A stretch of DNA of 64,000 nucleotides, taken from assembly GCA_947454705.1 (NCBI GenBank), contig CANGKZ010000002.1, positions 142,882-206,881 on the forward strand, written 5' to 3'. The notes under the pieces were generated by a model. That model made no database searches. It was given only the letters and a program-made list of their open reading frames with translations, and had not been told where the DNA came from. Both the position numbers and the translations under genes were made by a program. Below are positions 19,301 to 26,675 of this stretch, piece after piece (the stretch's first letter is position 1; the number at the start of each line of letters is the position of its first letter). The DNA comes from Verrucomicrobiota bacterium. GTDB taxonomy: Bacteria; Verrucomicrobiota; Verrucomicrobiia; Limisphaerales; UBA9464.

Positions 19301-19638
19301 CGGGGACGGTCGATTTTGACAGCCGTCTCGAAGCCTTGATGCACGCGGAGATTCTGCGGGATGTTCCAGTTTTGGGACCGCTGGTAAGCCTCGCGCTGAG
19401 CCCGGTGAGCCGATTGTTTGAGTACGACGTTCGGGGAACCCTCGGCAAACCGGTGATGTCGATGGCGCACGTGCCGGGAGTGCTGATGGCACCGTTGCGC
19501 CCGATCCAAACCTTCAAGAGTCTGCTCCCCGGGGACACCAACAAACCCGCCGGAACGGAATCCCCCCCGGACCCCAAGGCGTCGCCGCCTTCGTCGCCCG
19601 CTTCGAATCCAGCCCCCGGATCGACTCCGACCAAATAG
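16393..19638 (+). CDS. Large AsmA-like / DUF3971-like membrane-anchored protein
   Basis: A 1081-residue protein with a single N-terminal transmembrane helix (about 35-56, CALIAFALLLLVFLVLNQLG) and a long beta-rich periplasmic region. Its first segment (FSRMRVRLGRGIVVEQVNLRR) resembles the start of AsmA/YhdP-like proteins, and the C-terminus (RMRDGFLWDLPLFGGLS, then EFRSPSMRLLATGTVDFDSRL) resembles the AsmA C-terminal domain. Such proteins are bridge-like lipid-transport or envelope-homeostasis factors. The last 40 residues are Pro/Ser-rich and low in complexity. The start is GTG 16393. It is close enough to the DUF4340-like gene (18 bp) to be co-transcribed. The specific role is unknown. Confidence 0.82.
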   Translation: MKPKATTSTEPPPVGVRRRFRAFWGTLRFCRRCALIAFALLLLVFLVLNQLGLPDFAKGPLLDQLRSRGADLDFSRMRVRLGRGIVVEQVNLRRTGEVVGEQVFVTQLQLKLRWSDLVSFRVPTITAVTVHGGRLKIPFETGDGQRPYVFSVEEVDGRLKFDSETHWILDRFDAKCHGGRLNLTGDVVLKPPGSSTNRTGSDSAWRPVVFQIGRTLEAMKFRGTPLLDVSAHVDLVHPSDSTGRIQLTADGVESGAMLSESIRLDGSLGAVPESERTAMSAMRAEVHLALTGVRAPQGDARSFALTAQADLTRDRLEPVKAHWDLKLARPNTRWAGARLLEAKGDFRPMDGTTNRFLHHAVVSASGLTNQWGALGEVRFEARVPDQLHVIPDVSQPMSLEWSVSANQGRGSGGVVEHAEVSGVVRHEARTTEVNPPLAWSLNRLADWTWDASLKSRGISHSKVQVDSVALETRWRDGVLTVTNLSVGAYDGRARVNLQVDARTREVRARAETLLDLKALAPALGPETERWLGQFGWSHEQPPAAQAEALLRLPAGTNGPVNWGEELISNLQLAGLATVTNGSYRGVAAKFASVPFSHTNRVWRVLGARVERPEGQVEFDFTEWSAVRDYHFRLKTSVDPAGVSSLFGASAAEALKQNARFTEPPKVELDLWGRWREPERTGVAGRISARRFHVRGQDVDEFDAAYVGFTNGWLRVKDARVRQGEAKAILPLVEFDIPGRRLYFTNALSTLSPRNVTRAIGPKTARALEPFEFAVNPTVVVNGVIPTQDDVDEADVRFETLADRFHWWRLSATNLAATVWWRGQSLVVTNLDSGFHGGRLTGNLVVDFTEPGDSVFRFDSVVSEVQLKSLLAEVVSATNRIEGIIGGRLTVREAHSRTNGPWQGSGIARMRDGFLWDLPLFGGLSSTLDRIAPGVAQSRFSSGSATFTITNRTLRSQDLEFRSPSMRLLATGTVDFDSRLEALMHAEILRDVPVLGPLVSLALSPVSRLFEYDVRGTLGKPVMSMAHVPGVLMAPLRPIQTFKSLLPGDTNKPAGTESPPDPKASPPSSPASNPAPGSTPTK

Positions 19639-19721
19639 CGTCGGCTTGCCATCCGCGCACGGGACCGGGAGCCTGCCCCGGATTTGGTGCACGCGCCGTC
19701 TCCCAACCTTTCCCGACTTCC

Positions 19722-20456
19722 ATGCCGTACGAATTGATCCCCTTCCCAACTCCCGCTGCGCTGGCGGAAGACGTCGCGCGACGCCTTCGTGAACGCATTT
19801 CGGGTGCTGCGAGCTCCTATCGGAACTCAGGATTTAACCTAGCCCTTTCGGGGGGGCGGATCGCCAATGATCTTTTCCGGGCGGTGGTCGATCAGGAGCG
19901 GGCCGGAGGAATGGCTTCTGCCTGGAACACGGTGAACTTTTTTTGGGCGGATGAACGTTGCGTGCCCCCGGATCATGCGGACAGCAATTTTCGGGCAGCA
20001 TCGGAATTGATGCTCCATCCGTTGGGGGTGGCTCCCGAGCGGATTCACCGCATCGAGGGGGAACTCTCTCCGGAAGAAGCAGCGCGGCGTGCCGGCGAAG
20101 CGCTTCGCGCCCGCTCGCGCGCGATGGCATCGGGAATGCCGGTCGTCGATCTCGTTTTGCTGGGCATGGGGGAGGATGGTCACATTGCTTCGCTGTTCCC
20201 GGAGGCTCCCGGTTCGGTGGTCGAGTCGGATCAACCGTTCACAAATGTCATTGGTCCGAAGCCTCCTCCCCGTCGGGTGACGATGACCTATTCGCTGCTT
20301 CGAGCGGCGACCGAGGTGTGGGTACTCGCTTCAGGGGAGGGCAAAGAAAACGCCTTGCGAAAATCCCTGAAAAATGGCCGTATCACGCCGTTGGGCGTCC
20401 TTTTGGATTCGCGCGATGCGGTTTTGTTCTCGTCCATTCCACTCGGTCCGGAGTGA
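19722..20456 (+). CDS. pgl: 6-phosphogluconolactonase
   Basis: Hydrolyses 6-phosphogluconolactone in the oxidative pentose phosphate pathway. The product is 244 residues, the usual size of the NagB-fold DevB/Pgl type. Conserved blocks are NLALSGGRIANDLF (phosphate loop, with SGGR where most members have SGGS or SGGRTP), FFWADERCVPPDHADSNFR, LLGMGEDGHIASLFPEA and the C-terminal PRRVTMTYSLLRAATEVWVLASGEGK. It starts 83 bp after the AsmA-like gene and may be read from the same transcript. No zwf or gnd is in the window. Confidence 0.93.
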   Translation: MPYELIPFPTPAALAEDVARRLRERISGAASSYRNSGFNLALSGGRIANDLFRAVVDQERAGGMASAWNTVNFFWADERCVPPDHADSNFRAASELMLHPLGVAPERIHRIEGELSPEEAARRAGEALRARSRAMASGMPVVDLVLLGMGEDGHIASLFPEAPGSVVESDQPFTNVIGPKPPPRRVTMTYSLLRAATEVWVLASGEGKENALRKSLKNGRITPLGVLLDSRDAVLFSSIPLGPE

Positions 20457-20507
20457 GTTTTGGGAGAGGCAGTCGCAGGGCAAATCCGATGGTTGCCGTC
20501 CGGGAAG

Positions 20508-20545
20508 ATCGGGTCCGACCCGACCGTTCCGGAACAAGTTTTTGG
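20508..20545 (+). terminator. Possible terminator of pgl
   Basis: Two small hairpins in a row, TCGGGT-CCG-ACCCGA and the palindrome GTTCCGGAAC, are followed by AAGTTTTT. This lies about 50 bp after the pgl stop and directly before the candidate structured RNA. Confidence 0.4.
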
Positions 20546-20702
20546 TGTCCATTAAGGGTTGGCAGAGAGACCTGGCTCGCGACGGAGCAATGGACACCTC
20601 TTCAGTTGGCTCTGTCGCAGATCTGAGCGCCCGGGTGAGTGCGTCTTGTGGTCTCATCACCAGAGGGGATCGTCCGAAAGGTCGATCCCCTTTTCCTTTT
20701 TT
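20544..20702 (+). ncRNA. Candidate structured RNA or attenuated leader ending in an intrinsic terminator
   Basis: A perfect 9-bp stem GGTGTCCAT (20544-20552) / ATGGACACC (20590-20598) encloses a smaller GCTC/GAGC hairpin. About 65 bases later comes a textbook terminator: AGGGGATCG/CGATCCCCT with an inner CC-GAAA-GG cap, followed by TTTCCTTTTTT (20664-20702). No ORF with a convincing start lies inside. The terminator ends 18 bp before the ATG of the zinc-ribbon gene, so this is either an independent small RNA or a cis-acting leader with attenuation. I compared it by eye with SRP RNA, tmRNA, RNase P RNA and common riboswitch motifs and recognise none. Confidence 0.45.
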
Positions 20703-20720
20703 GAAGGGCCATCCGGCTCC

Positions 20721-21026
20721 ATGACTGCCATGACCACCCATTGCCACGCCTGCGGATGCGACTGGACCTCCTCCCGACAACCCGGTCGGGGCGATTCCTG
20801 CAATCGATGCCGCGCCGACCTTCGTGTGTGCCTGAACTGCAAGCACTTCGATAAAACCGCTGCCTATCAATGCCGGGAACGGCGGGCAGACCCGGTGACT
20901 GAGAAGGCATCGGCCAATTTCTGCGAGTATTTCGAGTTTGTACGACGGACCTTTGCCGGTCCGGCGGCGAATTCTCGTGAAGCTTCCGCCCGCGCGGCGC
21001 TCCGGGATCTTCTGGGTGGCGACTGA
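20721..21026 (+). CDS. Small zinc-ribbon-like conserved protein
   Basis: 101 residues. An N-terminal Cys pair CHACGCDW and a second pair CNRC at about residues 8-32 suggest a zinc ribbon. The conserved core LRVCLNCKHFDKTAAYQCRE follows, then EKASANFCEYFEF. This block is familiar from a widespread family of about 100-residue bacterial proteins of unknown function. The C-terminal 30 residues (Ala/Arg-rich, ending ALRDLLGGD) are variable in the family. The ATG at 20721 is preferred because earlier in-frame codons run through the terminator hairpin. No binding partner can be inferred; metal binding is likely from the cysteines. Confidence 0.75.
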   Translation: MTAMTTHCHACGCDWTSSRQPGRGDSCNRCRADLRVCLNCKHFDKTAAYQCRERRADPVTEKASANFCEYFEFVRRTFAGPAANSREASARAALRDLLGGD

Positions 21027-21202
21027 AAAAAATCTCTCCCAAACGCCATTCGACCCTAAAGTACCTAAGACAAATGCCGATGGGTTAATAGGGGGTTCCT
21101 TATGGGGCCTCCACCGGGTTCAGAGCGAATGACTGAACCCGGGACGGTAACCATTCAACCCTATCGGGAAGGCCACGGGTGGCGGACCCGGGTAAGGCAA
21201 CT
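21027..21202 (+). promoter_or_regulatory. Structured leader region, unassigned
   Basis: This gap holds a strong 10-bp hairpin CCGGGTTCAG/CTGAACCCGG (21114-21142) and further complementary G- and C-rich runs (for example GGGTTAATAGGG near 21083 with TTCAACCCTAT near 21155). It ends in GGTAAGGCAACT before a short ORF. It does not carry the conserved cores of the TPP, cobalamin, c-di-GMP, c-di-AMP, glycine or guanidine riboswitches. A structured 5' leader is plausible. Confidence 0.3.
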
Positions 21203-21310
21203 ATGAGCGCATTTTTTCAGATCGTTTTGTTGGCTGTTTGCTTCGTGGTGACTGCGGTTTTGTCGGTCACGATTTCCCTCCTGGGCGACATGCCTGACGA
21301 GTGGGCTTGA
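21203..21310 (+). CDS. Possible 35-residue single-span membrane peptide
   Basis: The ATG at 21203 has AAGG about eight bases upstream. The 35 codons give a polar start (MSAF), one hydrophobic helix of about 24 residues (QIVLLAVCFVVTAVLSVTIS) and an acidic tail (DMPDEWA). Size and layout are those of small regulatory or assembly membrane proteins, but I recognise no family. It lies 95 bp before the symporter gene on the same strand. Chance cannot be ruled out for an ORF this short. Confidence 0.35.
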   Translation: MSAFFQIVLLAVCFVVTAVLSVTISLLGDMPDEWA

Positions 21311-21405
21311 GCGATTCCGGCCTACTGCGGTTGGCATCCCCGAAATGGGAGATTTCTCGGTGTGAACCGGGTCTGGGCTTGAGTTGATGCACCGGCTGTG
21401 GTGCC

Positions 21406-22692
21406 GTGCCCGAGCCTGTGAGCACACCCAACTCCAACGGCCAGACGGCACCCTCCCGCTTCCGCCTCTCCCCCACTCACTGGATTCTGGTCGGCATCGC
21501 CGCCGGAATTTTGGTCGGTGAATTCTTTCCCTCGTGGGAGCCGGAGATGCGGATTCTCTCCACGGCGTTCCTGCGGCTGATCAAATGCCTGATCGTTCCA
21601 ATTTTGTTCGGAACCCTGGTGGTCGGCATCGCGGGACACGGGAGTGAACTTAAGTCCGTCGGTCGTCTGGCTTTCCGCGCGATCCTCTACTTTGAAATCG
21701 CCACCACGCTGGCGCTGTTCATCGGGCTTCTCGCGGTCAATATCGCCAAGCCCGGCGTGGGGTTGAAACCGCCTCCGACGGCGGCTCACGACACGCCCGC
21801 GGCCCCCAAGACGATGGAGCCGTCATTGCTCCGCCTGATCCCGGAGAGCTTTTTCCGCGACGCCGCCGACAACAACGTCATGCGGGTGGTGGTGTTCTCG
21901 ATCCTCTTCGGCATCGCGACCGCGCAGATCACCGGTCCGGCCCGGGAGACCATGGTGGCGTTCTGTGATTCGCTCTCCACGGTGATGTTCCGCATGATCT
22001 CGCTGGTCATGCTGCTGGCGCCGATTGGCGTCGGGGCGGCGATTGCATCGACCGTCGCCCACAGTGGATTCCAGGTGCTGCTGCAACTCGCCAAGCTGCT
22101 GGGCACGTTGTATGGGGCGCTGGGGATTTTCTGCGTCTGCGTGCTTTTGCCCGCGGCGCTGATTGCGCGGGTTCCGGTGATGGGATTCCTGCGCGCGGTG
22201 CGGGATCCGGCCTTGCTTGCGTTTTCCACCACGTCGTCCGATGCCGCGCTGCCCGATGCCTTGCGTCGCATGGTCCAGTTCGGCGTGCCGCGACGAATCG
22301 TCTCCTTCGTGCTCCCGCTCGGCTACTCGTTCAACCTCGACGGCACCACGCTCTACCTCGCCGTGGCCTCCATTTTTGTGGCGCAGACCGCCGGCATGGA
22401 GCTCTCCATGGGACAGCAGTTCAGCATCCTCCTCACGCTGATGGTCACCAGCAAGGGTGTCGCCGCCGTGCCGCGGGCCTCGTTCGTAATCCTCCAGGCC
22501 ACGCTGCTCGATTACAAAATCCCGATGGAAGGCCTGGTGCTGATTCTCACCGTCGATGCCTTCATGGACATGGCGCGAACCACCGTGAACCTAGTGGGTA
22601 ACTGCCTCGCATCGGCAGTGCTTGCCCGGTGGGAAGGGGCGTTTACTCCAGGCGTCTCGGCAGAAATTGAAACCCCCGAGGCGAAGGCCTGA
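21406..22692 (+). CDS. Dicarboxylate/amino acid:cation symporter (DAACS family)
   Basis: Secondary transporter of 428 residues related to GltP/DctA, which takes up acidic amino acids or C4-dicarboxylates with Na+ or H+. The order of hydrophobic segments starts with HWILVGIAAGILVGEFFP. The first hairpin-loop region LIKCLIVPILFGTLVVGIAG, a Ser-rich loop STTSSDAALPDAL (the equivalent of the SSSxxTLP region), the NLDGTTLYLAVASIFVAQ motif and the C-terminal VDAFMDMARTTVNLVGN motif (substrate-binding D/R/T/N residues) are all in place. The start GTG 21406 follows the family length; GTG 21418 is an alternative. The exact substrate is not determinable. Confidence 0.93.
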   Translation: MPEPVSTPNSNGQTAPSRFRLSPTHWILVGIAAGILVGEFFPSWEPEMRILSTAFLRLIKCLIVPILFGTLVVGIAGHGSELKSVGRLAFRAILYFEIATTLALFIGLLAVNIAKPGVGLKPPPTAAHDTPAAPKTMEPSLLRLIPESFFRDAADNNVMRVVVFSILFGIATAQITGPARETMVAFCDSLSTVMFRMISLVMLLAPIGVGAAIASTVAHSGFQVLLQLAKLLGTLYGALGIFCVCVLLPAALIARVPVMGFLRAVRDPALLAFSTTSSDAALPDALRRMVQFGVPRRIVSFVLPLGYSFNLDGTTLYLAVASIFVAQTAGMELSMGQQFSILLTLMVTSKGVAAVPRASFVILQATLLDYKIPMEGLVLILTVDAFMDMARTTVNLVGNCLASAVLARWEGAFTPGVSAEIETPEAKA

Positions 22693-22719
22693 GGGTGGTG
22701 TATCTTTTTTGATCCGTCG

Positions 22720-23586
22720 CTACTCGACGGATTCCGAACCGTGGTTCTCGGCGGCCATGTTCACGGCGAGCAGCGGGCATCGACAGGCCTGAAGCACGCG
22801 CTCCGTGGTGCTTCCGCGGATTGCATCCAGAAACCCGTGGTGTCCCGCGGTGGGCATGACGATCAGGCTCGCATCGATTGCGGAAGCCGTTTCCAGAATG
22901 CGTTCCACCACCGGTCCATCCCAGAGCTTGAACTCGGAACTCCATCCCGGTCCGGAGGGGAGCGTGACCTTGGGAAACCGGGGGGAACTGCCGATGTGGA
23001 GTCCGACCCAGTGAACGCCCTTGCAGTCGAGTTGCGTGGCCAGGGATGCAGCGGCATTGATGGCAATCTGGGCAAAGGGACGATGATCCAGAGGAATGAG
23101 GACCTGGAGCAGATGCGCCTGCCCGGTGTCGGAATCCACAAATCCGGGAAAGCCGCGCGGGACGAACAGCGTCTGACTCCGGCTCGCGCGGGCGACGCGT
23201 TCCGCATGCGAAGGATGCAGGGTGCGTTGCAGACCGTGACGTTGATGCGTGGAGAGAACCACCAGGTCGGGCTTCACGCGGTCCACGTGGGCGGCGATTT
23301 CCTCGGCGGGATCGGTGCCATGGCGGCGGATTTTGATCGGACGGACACCGGCCTCAATGACGTCGGCCGCGCTCGCCTCCTGGGGGACCAATCCCCACTG
23401 CGCGAGGTGCGACCGAATGCTGGGAAAGTCGGACCAGTGAACCTCCTCCCCCTCCGCTCCCACGTGCATCAACTCCAGACTGGACCGCGCCGCCACCGCG
23501 ATGCGCAGTGCGTGGATGAGGGCGGTTTCGTCTCCGAGAGAAAAGTCGGTGGGATGAAAAACGGACCGAATGGAAGGGAGGTTCAT
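22720..23586 (-). CDS. Tandem universal stress protein (two Usp domains)
   Basis: 288 residues made of two UspA-like domains: the first about 1-145 (SVFHPTDFSLGDETALIHALRIA ... DLVVLSTHQRHG), the second about 150-288 (VLIPLDHRPFAQIAINAAASLA ... SLIVMPTAGHHGFLDAIRGSTTERVLQACRCPLLAV). The second domain carries a G-2x-G-9x-G(S/T)-like ATP-binding stretch near GHHGFLDAIRGST; the first is more degenerate (HQRHGLQRTLHPSHAERVARAS). The start is ATG 23586, matching the usual Usp N-terminus. It converges on the symporter gene with 27 bp between stops. Role: stress-responsive nucleotide-binding protein, target unknown. Confidence 0.9.
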   Translation of the reverse strand: MNLPSIRSVFHPTDFSLGDETALIHALRIAVAARSSLELMHVGAEGEEVHWSDFPSIRSHLAQWGLVPQEASAADVIEAGVRPIKIRRHGTDPAEEIAAHVDRVKPDLVVLSTHQRHGLQRTLHPSHAERVARASRSQTLFVPRGFPGFVDSDTGQAHLLQVLIPLDHRPFAQIAINAAASLATQLDCKGVHWVGLHIGSSPRFPKVTLPSGPGWSSEFKLWDGPVVERILETASAIDASLIVMPTAGHHGFLDAIRGSTTERVLQACRCPLLAVNMAAENHGSESVE

Positions 23587-23705
23587 GGGTTGGGCCGCTA
23601 TGCCGCACCCAAGCTCTTCCTTTCCACGCATTCGGGCTCCACCGCGTTTGCCCGTTTCTTGACCCGGCTTGGCCCGTTGTTACGGACACCAATCCGCAGT
23701 GTGGG

Positions 23706-24251
23706 TCACTCCGGGGAAGGCCAGTCCACGGCGACATTCAAGGTCGCGCCGAAGCGGTTCTTGTAGAAGAGCTGACGGTTCTTCGCCCCGAATTCGTACA
23801 CCATCTTGGTGATCTTGACGTCGAAGCAGCAGTACTCGGCGATCTCCATCATCTTGCCCTGCTTGAACCACTCGAGCGCCTGCAGGCCCTCGCTCGTTTT
23901 GCCCAGGCCGAAGGTGGCCTCGGCGATGGAATCCAGCCCGAGCCGGTGCCCGAGCTTCTCGCGCAGCACCACCAGCATGTCGAGGGTGGGAAGCTGGGTG
24001 AGATCCATGACCGTGTAGCCGTGGAGCACCTCGTAGTCGAAGCGGAGGTGGTTGAAGCCCACCACCAAATCGGCCCGCTGGAGTTCGCGCAGCAGTTCGT
24101 CCACTTCGCGTTCGGCGTAGATCCGGTATCCGCCACGGACGGTGGAGTAGGTCACGCCGAGACTCATCCGCATGTCGCGGATCTTGTCCCACCCTCCGAC
24201 CTCCTCGGCGGACTTCTGGGTTTCCAGATCGAAATAGACGATGTTCTTCAC
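23706..24251 (-). CDS. RNase H-like 3'-5' exonuclease domain protein (YprB-like)
   Basis: 181 residues, essentially a single DEDD/RNase H-like domain. The first acidic motif YFDLET is at residues 6-11. DLVVGFNHLRFDYEVL (about 60-75) is the second motif with its Asp. YCCFDVKITKMVYEFG near 140-155 carries the last Asp. This matches the YprB_RNaseH-like family found alone or fused to helicases. The start codon is GTG 24251. Fifty-four bases separate it from the FG-GAP gene upstream on the same strand. Substrate (DNA or RNA) unknown. Confidence 0.8.
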   Translation of the reverse strand: MKNIVYFDLETQKSAEEVGGWDKIRDMRMSLGVTYSTVRGGYRIYAEREVDELLRELQRADLVVGFNHLRFDYEVLHGYTVMDLTQLPTLDMLVVLREKLGHRLGLDSIAEATFGLGKTSEGLQALEWFKQGKMMEIAEYCCFDVKITKMVYEFGAKNRQLFYKNRFGATLNVAVDWPSPE

Positions 24252-24305
24252 GTCGTGCGAAGTGTGTCGAAGCGGAGGAACGTTTGACGAGCGGGAACCC
24301 TCGCT

Positions 24306-25526
24306 TCAGTGCGACTCGTTGATCCAGATCTTGAGGTTGTGCGTGGCACGGCCCGCTGCGATCAGGTCCGGTTTGCCGTCCCCGTTGAGATCCGCCACCT
24401 GCAGATCCTCGCAGGCCATGGTGTCGTCATCCACCAGCGTGGTGCGCCACTGCGTGCCCTCGGCGTTCAGCGGTGTCAGCAGTTTGATGCCCACCTTCAC
24501 GTTTCTGGGTTTTCCCATGGCGCGCCAGCCGACCACGATTTGATCGCGTCCAAGCCCGAGGAAATCGGCACAGGCGAGGGCGTGTCCATCAACCAGTGCC
24601 TCCTCCAACACGCGGCGATTCCACAAACCGGATTCGCCCGCAGCACGCGGAGTGAACACCACGAGTTGGTTACCATGCATCGGAGACACCGCGGCAACCA
24701 TCCGTTTGCCCGATCCAAGCGAACCCAGTCGAACCTCGCCGCAGCCGCCGTTTTCGTCCGATCCCACGGGCTCCGCTGTGTAGGCGTTTTGGGTGGAGGA
24801 CCAATTCAGCGCGAACACGCCTTCCTTGGCGGCCACCAACAGTTCCTGCGCGGGATCGGTGTCCCATTGAACGGGGTCGAAATTGTGGGTCTTGTGAAAC
24901 GACTCATTCAGCACCTCCACCTTCCACTCGTCGCGAGGATTCGCGGGTGGCAGGTAGCGCTGAATCTTCACGCCGGCACCCTCGCCCTTACCTGGGTTAT
25001 TGCCGCGGCCGTGGAGGGGAACGCTGATCAGGGTCATCCGATTCTGCCAGTCGCGCACCCAGCGGATGCGATGGACGGTGGGCTGATGCGGCAGGGCCAC
25101 CGGTGTCCAGGGCTGGGTGCGATCGGCGGGAGGAATCAGGTAGAACAGCGCGCCGGAGTTTTCGGTGTCACCGGGGTTCCATCCGGCGCCGACGGCGATC
25201 TCGGCCTTGCCATCTCCATCGATGTCGGCCGCGGCCACACACACGTGATCCAACGCCGTGAGCTTGCGGGCGATAACGTGTTTCTCCCACTTGGGATTCT
25301 GGTACCACGCGATCTCCTCCTTGTCGCAAAGCACGATGTCGGGGCGCTTGTCCCCGTCGATGTCGGCAATCGCCAGTCCGTAGCCGATCGCCACATTGGT
25401 ATCGATGGTGAGCGCCCGGAACCTGGGTTCGGGAATCTCGGCGTGAAGTGCGGAACCGAGGGCGAGCGCGGCGGCTGCCGTGGTGATGGCGGCGGCAGTG
25501 CGAACAAATGCGGACGGGAGCGTCAT
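24306..25526 (-). CDS. Secreted FG-GAP/VCBS beta-propeller protein
   Basis: 406 residues with a signal peptide (SAFVRTAAAITTAAAALALG, cleavage near LHA). The mature part is a beta-propeller with repeated Ca-binding loops: DIDGDKRPDIVL, DIDGDGKAEIAV and DLNGDGKPDLIAAG near the C-terminus, plus less regular blades between them. Such proteins are abundant and exported in Verrucomicrobiota and Planctomycetota; their ligands are mostly unknown. ATG 25526 begins the signal sequence; the open frame further upstream lacks supporting features. No catalytic motif is seen. Confidence 0.85.
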   Translation of the reverse strand: MTLPSAFVRTAAAITTAAAALALGSALHAEIPEPRFRALTIDTNVAIGYGLAIADIDGDKRPDIVLCDKEEIAWYQNPKWEKHVIARKLTALDHVCVAAADIDGDGKAEIAVGAGWNPGDTENSGALFYLIPPADRTQPWTPVALPHQPTVHRIRWVRDWQNRMTLISVPLHGRGNNPGKGEGAGVKIQRYLPPANPRDEWKVEVLNESFHKTHNFDPVQWDTDPAQELLVAAKEGVFALNWSSTQNAYTAEPVGSDENGGCGEVRLGSLGSGKRMVAAVSPMHGNQLVVFTPRAAGESGLWNRRVLEEALVDGHALACADFLGLGRDQIVVGWRAMGKPRNVKVGIKLLTPLNAEGTQWRTTLVDDDTMACEDLQVADLNGDGKPDLIAAGRATHNLKIWINESH

Positions 25527-25620
25527 GGAAGTGACCGAGAGGATTCCAGTCACCGCCGGCTGGCAATCCGGGAATTGTGCCGGAGGCTGCGGCTCCTCGG
25601 TTCTCCCGAATTGGATCCGC

Positions 25621-26001
25621 TCAGCCGAGTTCCGCGAGGCGCTGCTTCCAGGCATCGGCTTGAAAACCGACCCAACCTGAGGTGGCGGTGACCACAAAGG
25701 GTCGCTTCACCAGATTCCCGTTTTTCGCCAGCAGGTCGAGGGCTTCGGCCTCGGACAGCTCCGGCAGTTTTGCCCCGAGCCCCAGCGCGCGGTAGTCCTG
25801 TCCCGAAGTGTTGAAGAGCTTTCGCAGTTCCCCGCCGGTGGCCGCGAGCACGCGCTTCAACTCGGTCTTGGTGGGCGGCTGTTCGCGAATGGCGATGAGC
25901 TCGTGCGCGACCCCGTTCTCGGTCAGAAAACGCACCGCCTTCCGGCACGTGTCACACCCGGAATAGGCATACACGCGAATCGCTTTGGGGCCTGCGCTCA
26001 T
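25621..26001 (-). CDS. ArsC/Spx-family thioredoxin-like reductase
   Basis: 126 residues with the ArsC-family thioredoxin fold. CDTCRKA near residue 15 has two cysteines (CxxC), as in Spx/YffB-type members. The downstream Arg-Pro of the family is in NGNLVKRPFVV, and RKLFNTSGQDYRALGL is the central motif. Classical glutaredoxin-dependent arsenate reductases and Spx-like proteins share these features, so the substrate is open; no other ars genes are nearby. It overlaps the nucleotidyltransferase gene by four bases (ATGA), so the two are translationally coupled. Confidence 0.85.
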   Translation of the reverse strand: MSAGPKAIRVYAYSGCDTCRKAVRFLTENGVAHELIAIREQPPTKTELKRVLAATGGELRKLFNTSGQDYRALGLGAKLPELSEAEALDLLAKNGNLVKRPFVVTATSGWVGFQADAWKQRLAELG

Positions 26002-26609
26002 TCCGGATTTTCGAGGAGAAGCCGCAGTCGATCTGCAAGCGGAGGTGAAAGTCGATTGAGCCAGGAACCATCCACCAAACCCAGGTCGATGAGGTCGCGA
26101 AGATGGGTCCGGTCCTTGTCCCGGAATCCGACCAACTTCATTCCGACGAGCGCCTCCAGGGTGACCAAACGAAACTCATCTCCGGGTTCGGAATCGGTGA
26201 CGTCGGGTGCAGCCTGCACATTCTCGGGTCTCACTTTTTCACCGGCAGGAACAATGTGAAGGCCCGCGCGAACACTGGCCTCCGGTCCGTCGAGAAACAC
26301 TTCCAAGCCTCCTGGCATTCCGAGACCGGTGACGTGGCGATAGCTGAAGCCCGCGGCCTCAAGGGCACGGGTCGCAGCGGGAAGATCCGAACGGCGCAGC
26401 AGAATATCGACGCCGCGGGTGTTTCTGACGGCTGATTCATCCGCACGCGACACGTGAGCCGCGACGGCATTTCCTCCAGCGATCGCGTAAGGGATGCCTG
26501 CATCCTCCAACGCTTTCGCAGCCCGAAGGAGTCGTCCCCGGACCTTTTCCACGGCGCGACTCATCCGCGTCCACGAGACCGGGGCAAGCTTTGGTGTGGA
26601 AGCCGTCAC
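25998..26609 (-). CDS. Nucleotidyltransferase-fold protein of unknown target
   Basis: 203 residues. The segment IPYAIAGGNAVAAHVSR followed by RNTRGVDILLRRSDLPAATRALEAAGF matches the minimal nucleotidyltransferase fold (GG near residue 44, acidic DIL about 25 residues later). That fold also occurs in AbiEii-type toxins and tRNA nucleotidyltransferase-like proteins. The C-terminal part (LVTLEALVGMKLVGFRDKDRTHLRDLIDLGLVD) is typical of the DUF6036/AbiEii-like relatives. No antitoxin-like partner is adjacent: the downstream gene is ArsC-like, coupled by a 4-bp overlap. Toxin function is therefore not supported. Start ATG 26609. Confidence 0.65.
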   Translation of the reverse strand: MTASTPKLAPVSWTRMSRAVEKVRGRLLRAAKALEDAGIPYAIAGGNAVAAHVSRADESAVRNTRGVDILLRRSDLPAATRALEAAGFSYRHVTGLGMPGGLEVFLDGPEASVRAGLHIVPAGEKVRPENVQAAPDVTDSEPGDEFRLVTLEALVGMKLVGFRDKDRTHLRDLIDLGLVDGSWLNRLSPPLADRLRLLLENPE

Positions 26610-26675
26610 GACTTGATTGAGGCACAGTTGTGCCCCGGTGTCAGCTGTTCAGGCGGACGGCGAGGAATCTGCCGT

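Noticed and set aside
21060-21200. c-di-AMP (ydaO-type) or cobalamin riboswitch upstream of the short ORF
   Set aside because: Some GGG/CCC pairs fit, but the conserved GACAGCTAACC-like core of ydaO and the GCCACTG B12 box are absent.
25998-26609. Type IV (AbiE-like) toxin
   Set aside because: The nucleotidyltransferase fold fits loosely, but no AbiEi-type antitoxin is adjacent; the coupled gene is an ArsC-like reductase.
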